From CAVYXZ01 sp965223835 (GTDB lineage: Bacteria; Chloroflexota; Anaerolineae; Aggregatilineales; Phototrophicaceae): a stretch of 64,000 nt of DNA. The notes under the pieces were generated by a model that saw nothing but the letters and a program-made list of their open reading frames with translations, was not told the DNA's origin and searched no databases. This document shows, one piece after another, positions 59,502 through 64,000 of this stretch. The stretch is taken from NCBI GenBank assembly GCA_965223835.1, contig CBDCXQ010000001.1, forward strand, positions 1,612,001-1,676,000. The letters are read 5' to 3'. The position numbers were made by a program, and so were the translations under genes. The stretch's first letter is position 1. Each line of letters begins with the position of its first letter.

Positions 59502-60638
59502 TTATGTTTGAAACACCGGATATAAGTCAACGGGTTTCAGTTCCGGCCACAGCTCTAACAAATATGCCTCAACTTCAGCTAAAACGTCGGCCACCGCCGG
59601 GAAACAATTATATTCGCTGGCCGCATTTTTTGCGGACTGGATATAGGTTAATTGATGTCGGCGTGTGCGTTCGTAATTGGGGAAGTCAGCATTGATCACA
59701 TCGCCTACCTGTAAATAGTCTTTGAGATAGCCTTGCCAGTAGTAACTCAGTCGCCCGAATGCCCAGTGCATACACGCGGCGGTAATCGTGTCGTTAAAAT
59801 TGTCCGTCGCTAATGGGAATTCCTGTTGGTAGGTTTGTTCCATCTGCTGGACTTTAGCCGGTGGTACACGTCCCATATTCAGCGTATGGGGAAAACCCAT
59901 CCGGGCTGAAACCAGATCCATGATGCCACAGGCGTATTGACCGAACTCGAAGTCGATTAGCATCACCCGATCACCCAGAAAAAAGACGTTGTGTGGGCCA
60001 GCATCGCAATGGGCCATGACGCGGAAAGGTCCGGGTTCGTGGATCATGCGTCCCATGAAATCAAATTCAGCAGCAAAACCAATGGGAACACTGATCTTAA
60101 AGCTGGCGAACAACGCCTGTAATGCGTCAGCGTGATTACGGACATCGTCGCTGGTGTCACACCGAGGGGCGGTCGCGTTTAAGGTGTTTCGCAGCCTGCT
60201 GAGTTCTTCCTCACGGTCGATGCTGGCGGCATGAAAACGGCCCAGGTAAGCGCCGTACTTCACCAGCGCTTGTTCAGCCAATGCTGGGTCCGTGCCCGTT
60301 TGGAGCAAATCGAGTAGGGTTGGCTGGTCGCCAAAATCCTCGAGCACCAACAAATTGTCACCAACAGCCGCTGCGATGATGCGGGGCACAACTGGTTCAG
60401 GCCCGATATTGCCCATAAATTGAAGCGTAGCAAGTTCATTGCGGAAGTGATAGCGCGTTTGGTCGCTTTCACCCATTGCATGTTTGACGATCACCGTTTC
60501 TGGCAAATCCGTACCCCGAACAGCACAACGCAATACGATGTGCGGGCTGTCGAACTGATGTCGTAAATCAACTTGCACCGGGTTGTCATATTTTTCGGTT
60601 AAGAGGTGGCGAACTGCATCCAGCGTTTGATCGGTCAT
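59502..60638 (-). CDS. Aminoglycoside/choline-kinase-type phosphotransferase
   Basis: A 378-residue APH-family protein with the kinase-like fold. The catalytic loop is VMAHCDAGPHNVFFLGD (Asp and Asn in place, Cys where Gly is usual) and the metal Asp is in VMLIDFEFGQYACGIMDL. The N-lobe includes ETVIVKHAMGE with the ATP-binding Lys, and a C-terminal helical region follows. Substrates in this family range from aminoglycosides to choline, homoserine or maltose. It is not obviously a resistance gene. It is leftward, 71 bp from pepA. Confidence 0.85.
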   Translation of the reverse strand: MTDQTLDAVRHLLTEKYDNPVQVDLRHQFDSPHIVLRCAVRGTDLPETVIVKHAMGESDQTRYHFRNELATLQFMGNIGPEPVVPRIIAAAVGDNLLVLEDFGDQPTLLDLLQTGTDPALAEQALVKYGAYLGRFHAASIDREEELSRLRNTLNATAPRCDTSDDVRNHADALQALFASFKISVPIGFAAEFDFMGRMIHEPGPFRVMAHCDAGPHNVFFLGDRVMLIDFEFGQYACGIMDLVSARMGFPHTLNMGRVPPAKVQQMEQTYQQEFPLATDNFNDTITAACMHWAFGRLSYYWQGYLKDYLQVGDVINADFPNYERTRRHQLTYIQSAKNAASEYNCFPAVADVLAEVEAYLLELWPELKPVDLYPVFQT

Positions 60639-60709
60639 TGCGTCATGCCTTTTTAGGGCATATTACGAGTCGCTGCCTGATTTGTTCATTATTGCTGGGC
60701 GGTTTTTGA

Positions 60710-62212
60710 TTAGCTGCTCAGCCAGTTACGGACAAACTCAATTAGCAGACGCACGCCAAAGCCGGTCGCACCTTTAGCTGGCATATACGGGTTGTCATTA
60801 CTGCTACTCATGCCATCAATGCCCGCCACCCCGGCGATGTCCAGGTGTGCCCAGCGCGGATAATCGACAAAGTGGTGCAAGAAGGCGGCTGAGGTGCCCA
60901 CACCGTTCATCCGTCCGCCCGTATTTTTTATATCCGCCGTCTGCGATTCGAGCGCTTTGTCATATTCGGGGAACAATGGCAACGGCCAAATTTTCTCGGT
61001 TGTCGCGGCGGAAGCGTTCATGAGTGCGTCGCGGAGTTGGTCGTTGTTGCTAAATAGCCCGGCAGCACAGGTACCCAGCGCGACAACACAGGACCCGGTG
61101 AGTGTGGCGATGTCAACGACTGCCGCCGGTTTATACCTCGCAGCAAATACCAGTGCGTCTGCCAGGAGCAGACGGCCTTCGGCATCGGTGCTGATGACTT
61201 CAATGGTGACACCATTACTGGCTGTGAGGACTTCTTGCGGACGATAAGCCTTGCCGCTAATCATATTATCCGAAGCTGGCACTAAACCCACAACATGCAG
61301 GGGGATGTCGAGGGCACCAATCGCACGCAAGGCACCAATGACTGCGCCGCCGCCACCCATATCGGACTTCATGCCAACCATGCCTTCACTGGATTTGATG
61401 CTGTAGCCGCCGGTATCGAAGGTGACGCCTTTGCCGACAAGCACCAGTGATTCGTATTCGTCCGCTTTGTCCGCATTGTGCTCCATGATGATGAACCGGG
61501 GCGGGGTATCACTGCCCTGGGCTACTCCCAACAAAGCCCCCATTCCCAGTGCTTCCATCTGCTTGCGTTCGAGGATTTCAACTTTTAGGCCAACCGCTTC
61601 GCCGGCATCCCGGGCAGCCTGGGCCATATAGGCTGGATTGCAGATATTCGGCGGCAGATTCACCAGATCGCGTGTCAGCCGGACGCCATCTGCAATTGCC
61701 CTGCCAGCCTGTGCGCCTTGCTCAGCCTCCGACCCATCGTCAGTAATAATGGTTAGCGCTTCTGGGAATTCGTCCGGCGCCGCGCTGGATTTCTGACCGT
61801 GATAACGATATAAGCCGAGGAGAGCACCCTCGGTTAGCGCTTCGGTAGCCCGGCGCGTGTTTAATGACCCGGTTTCAAGCGCGATTACAATCGATTTTGC
61901 CTCTAGCTCCCGCACTTTTTGGATGCCAACCGCCGCTGATCGTCGTAGCGTATCGGCAGTGAACGCTTCGCGTGTGCCCAGTCCCACCAGGACGACACGT
62001 TGTGCTGGTAACAAACCTTGAGGATATAGCACCGTCACATCGCCGGTCTTGCCGTCAAAATCACCAGCGTTGATGATTGATTGGATTACGCCATTCAGTG
62101 CTGAATCAATTACATGCGTAGCTTCGGTTAATTCAGTGGCCTCGAACAACCACAGAATCAGCGCATCGGCTGAGATTGTCTGGAGGTCGTCGGAGCTGAT
62201 CTGTATGTTCAT
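60710..62212 (-). CDS. pepA: Leucyl aminopeptidase (M17)
   Basis: A 500-residue dizinc aminopeptidase. The metal and catalytic residues are in LVGKGVTFDTGGYSIKSS (Lys and Asp) and VISTDAEGRLLLADAL (Asp, Glu and Arg). The N-terminal macro-like domain spans ~1-170. It removes N-terminal residues from peptides in the cytoplasm, usually as a hexamer. A GAGG site precedes ATG 62212. Homologues in E. coli also bind DNA, but no such role can be read here. A terminator-like hairpin upstream (62264-62303) separates it from glnB. Confidence 0.95.
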   Translation of the reverse strand: MNIQISSDDLQTISADALILWLFEATELTEATHVIDSALNGVIQSIINAGDFDGKTGDVTVLYPQGLLPAQRVVLVGLGTREAFTADTLRRSAAVGIQKVRELEAKSIVIALETGSLNTRRATEALTEGALLGLYRYHGQKSSAAPDEFPEALTIITDDGSEAEQGAQAGRAIADGVRLTRDLVNLPPNICNPAYMAQAARDAGEAVGLKVEILERKQMEALGMGALLGVAQGSDTPPRFIIMEHNADKADEYESLVLVGKGVTFDTGGYSIKSSEGMVGMKSDMGGGGAVIGALRAIGALDIPLHVVGLVPASDNMISGKAYRPQEVLTASNGVTIEVISTDAEGRLLLADALVFAARYKPAAVVDIATLTGSCVVALGTCAAGLFSNNDQLRDALMNASAATTEKIWPLPLFPEYDKALESQTADIKNTGGRMNGVGTSAAFLHHFVDYPRWAHLDIAGVAGIDGMSSSNDNPYMPAKGATGFGVRLLIEFVRNWLSS

Positions 62213-62263
62213 TGGTTTGCCTCGCCATCAAGTTTGATTTATGGGGGAATTGTAGCGAGTCAC

Positions 62264-62303
62264 GGAAAAGAAACACAACAACGCCGACAAATCGACGTTG
62301 TTG
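62264..62303 (-). terminator. Terminator between glnB and pepA
   Basis: On the minus strand, CAACAACG-T-CGA, loop TTTG, TCG-G-CGTTGTTG form a 12-bp stem with one mismatch, followed by TGTTTCTTTT. It is about 160 bp after the glnB stop. The rest of the 252-bp gap shows a small GCAAC-N5-GTTGC hairpin and nothing else recognised. Confidence 0.6.
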
Positions 62304-62464
62304 CGCAGGAGGAAAGATGATCATGGAGAATTGATGTTTGCAACGTTGTGTTGCTCATCTGATTCCATCCTATAGCAAGGTTCTGTTGCCAAGCATTAAG
62401 ATTTTGCCGGATTTGGTATCTTTACAAAATCTAGACAATTTCTTAACAACAAGGACAATGGTCT

Positions 62465-62836
62465 TTATTTGCGCGAGTCAATATCTCCCTGATAACTGAT
62501 GGCTTCACGCCCTTCTTCGCCCGTGCTAATGCGGATGATATTTTCGACAGGAAGAATGAAGATCATGCCATCTCCCTTGTCGCCGGTGTGGGCGGCCTGG
62601 CGAATAGCCTCAACCGTATCAGCCACATTTTCGTCACTTAATACGATATTCAGTTGCAACCGGGGGAGCAGATCAACAACATAGGTGCCGGTGCGCCACT
62701 GCATCTGCATCCCGCTACCGCGACCCCGACCTTTAACTTCCTGAACACTCATCCCGACGATACCAATATCGGATAAGGCTCGTTTGACTATATTCAGCTT
62801 TTCAGGCCGAATAATCGCCTCGATTTTTTTAGTCAT
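62465..62836 (-). CDS. glnB: PII nitrogen-regulatory protein with Trp in place of Tyr51
   Basis: A 123-residue PII protein from ATG 62836 (MTKKIEAIIRPEKLNIVKRAL). The frame is open 30 codons further, inside the amt stop region, but the family N-terminus is clear. The T-loop reads GRGRGSGMQMQWRTGTYVVD. Against E. coli GlnB/GlnK, the uridylylated Tyr51 is Trp. The signature TGDKGDGMIFILPVENIIRI is intact, so ATP/2-oxoglutarate binding is expected. It lies 19 bp after amt in the same direction and should gate that transporter. Regulation by uridylylation is not possible at the usual site. Confidence 0.93.
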   Translation of the reverse strand: MTKKIEAIIRPEKLNIVKRALSDIGIVGMSVQEVKGRGRGSGMQMQWRTGTYVVDLLPRLQLNIVLSDENVADTVEAIRQAAHTGDKGDGMIFILPVENIIRISTGEEGREAISYQGDIDSRK

Positions 62837-62855
62837 GTCAAATCTCCTTAAAACC

Positions 62856-64000
62856 TTAGCGTTGGCCGTCAGCCGGAACGGGTTCACTGGGCGAATTGGT
62901 GAATTCAGGATAAGCCACCATGCCATGCTCGTAGATGTCGAGGCCGATACTTTCAGCTTCTTCGGGCGCGCGTAGTATACCGATTGCGCGGATGAAGCCG
63001 AACATGATTGCTGATGCGATTATGACAAACGCGGCAACGGCGACAACCCCGATGATTTGCGTAATGAGTTGAGCAACGCCACCACCATGCAGCAGCCCCA
63101 CGACGCCCGCACCCGGTGCGTTGGCAAAAATGCCCACAGCCAGCGTGCCCCAAACACCACAGAAGCCATGAACCGAAACTGCGCCCACCACATCGTCAAT
63201 TTCAAAGCTTTCCAGAGCATTGACGCCAATGTACATGATGATACCGCCGATTGCGCCGATTATCACGGCTTCCAGCGGGGTGACAACGGCAGTGGGTGCG
63301 GTAATGGATACCAGCCCGGCCAGCGCACCATTCAATCCCCAGGGGAGTTGGGGCTTGCCGAGCATGACCCAGCCGACAATCATCGCTGAGAGTGCGCCAG
63401 CAGCGGCGGCTAGATTGGTGGTAACGGTAATCAGTGCAATACTCATCGCATCCGAATCGAGTTGGCTGCCGGGATTAAATCCGAACCAGCCCAGCCAGAG
63501 GATGAACGTGCCTACAGCCGCCATCGTCATACTATGCCCCGGCATTGGCGTGCCTTCCGCGCCGAAGCGATTGCGGCGTGGCCCCAGGAAGATCGCACCC
63601 ACCAGGCCAACCCAGGCACCGGTTGAGTGGACAACTGTGGAACCGGCAAAGTCATGGAAAGGTGTTTCCAGCGTTGATAGCCAGCCACCACCCCAGATCC
63701 AGTGACCGACGACAGGGTAGATAATAACGGTTACAACCAGGCTATAGATCAAGTAGCCTTTGAACTCAGTACGTCCCGCCATCGCCCCGGATGCAATGGT
63801 AGCGGCAGTTGCGGCAAAGGCGAACTGGAAGAAGAAAAAGGCATAACTGGGGACGGTCAAGCCGGGATAAACATCGGGCAGGCCGCTGAGGAAAAACCAC
63901 TCAGCGCCAAAGAATGCGTTGCCGGTGCCGAACATCAGGCCGAACCCAATCGCCCAATATCCCACAGCGCCAATGGATAGATCGAAGAAGTTCTTCATAA
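62856..64000 (-). CDS. amt: Ammonium transporter, C-terminal part (5' end outside window)
   Basis: An Amt/Rh channel lacking its N-terminal ~60 residues, which lie beyond base 64000. The ATG at 63998 aligns with the internal MKNFFDLSIGAVGYWAIGFG region of full-length Amt, so it is not the start. Landmarks include VVHSTGAWVGLVGAIFLGPR, FNPGSQLDSDAMSIALITV and the conserved DDVVGAVSVHGFCGVWGTLA with the pore His. A short cytoplasmic tail (GLDIYEHGMVAYPEF) is the PII docking site in AmtB. It is followed by glnB, 19 bp on. Confidence 0.93.
   Translation of the reverse strand, partial: MKNFFDLSIGAVGYWAIGFGLMFGTGNAFFGAEWFFLSGLPDVYPGLTVPSYAFFFFQFAFAATAATIASGAMAGRTEFKGYLIYSLVVTVIIYPVVGHWIWGGGWLSTLETPFHDFAGSTVVHSTGAWVGLVGAIFLGPRRNRFGAEGTPMPGHSMTMAAVGTFILWLGWFGFNPGSQLDSDAMSIALITVTTNLAAAAGALSAMIVGWVMLGKPQLPWGLNGALAGLVSITAPTAVVTPLEAVIIGAIGGIIMYIGVNALESFEIDDVVGAVSVHGFCGVWGTLAVGIFANAPGAGVVGLLHGGGVAQLITQIIGVVAVAAFVIIASAIMFGFIRAIGILRAPEEAESIGLDIYEHGMVAYPEFTNSPSEPVPADGQR

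Noticed and set aside
59502..60638. Aminoglycoside resistance gene
   Set aside because: The APH fold is shared by many metabolic kinases, and nothing in context or sequence points to resistance.
63996..63998. ATG at 63998 as the start of the ammonium transporter
   Set aside because: The residues after it match an internal region of Amt proteins, and two bases remain before the window edge; the gene continues outside.

Overview
The window is 64 kb of ordinary bacterial chromosome with densely packed genes and roughly balanced base composition. It looks like a member of the Chloroflexota, probably of the Anaerolineae side (inference). The reasons are Thr-Pro-rich linkers leading to a bacterial SH3 domain, a baseplate-J-like membrane protein translationally joined to ruvX, a CrtO/CruF/fused-lycopene-cyclase carotenoid set, a secreted Met/Asp-rich protein, and many short ATGA/GTGA overlaps. 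I found no rRNA, tRNA, CRISPR array, insertion sequence or phage. Both end genes are cut by the window edge: a rhamnose isomerase at the left and an ammonium transporter at the right.

Layout. 0-17 kb holds mixed housekeeping genes: rhaI 3' end, WYL regulator, SH3 membrane protein, S9 peptidase, DsbA-like protein, pyrimidine-nucleoside phosphorylase, a binding lipoprotein with mltG, an amidase, a DinB protein, ruvX with the baseplate-J-like protein, and alaS. 17-21 kb carries glgB and tyrS. 20.8-26.6 kb is a de novo NAD operon read leftwards (nadC-nadA-nadB, cysteine desulfurase, two GNATs). Its control region has a good promoter flanked by two similar dyads.

26.6-45.3 kb is a long leftward accessory region centred on carotenoids and light damage. 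It contains phytoene synthase, three CrtI-superfamily oxidoreductases (one CrtO-like ketolase), a fused lycopene cyclase, CruF hydratase, a family 2 glycosyltransferase, a divergent PlsY, a CPD photolyase, a TspO-like protein, an SRPBCC protein and hydrolases. Together these predict a cyclised, ketolated and probably 1'-hydroxylated, glycosylated and possibly acylated carotenoid. No photoreceptor-type regulator (CarH/LitR) is in view.

45.3-51.7 kb has a ROK kinase, a LiaF-like membrane protein, a Met/Asp-rich secreted protein, a LarA-family protein, a Lon-N-domain protein and phosphofructokinase. 51.7-58.1 kb is the most unusual stretch. It holds a UMF1-type transporter with a large beta-rich insertion, and a citrate synthase fused to an N-terminal helix-turn-helix with palindromes just downstream of its own promoter. 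Divergent from that is an ECF sigma factor abutting a methylguanine-DNA methyltransferase, followed by a second citrate synthase with a Glu at the usual catalytic Asp and a PfpI-like protein. 58-64 kb has an AAA+ ATPase, a phosphotransferase, leucyl aminopeptidase, and an amt-PII pair whose PII lacks Tyr51.

The best candidates for something undescribed are the HTH-citrate synthase with its putative operator, and the sigma factor-methyltransferase pair beside it. All calls come from reading the sequence; no database search was run.
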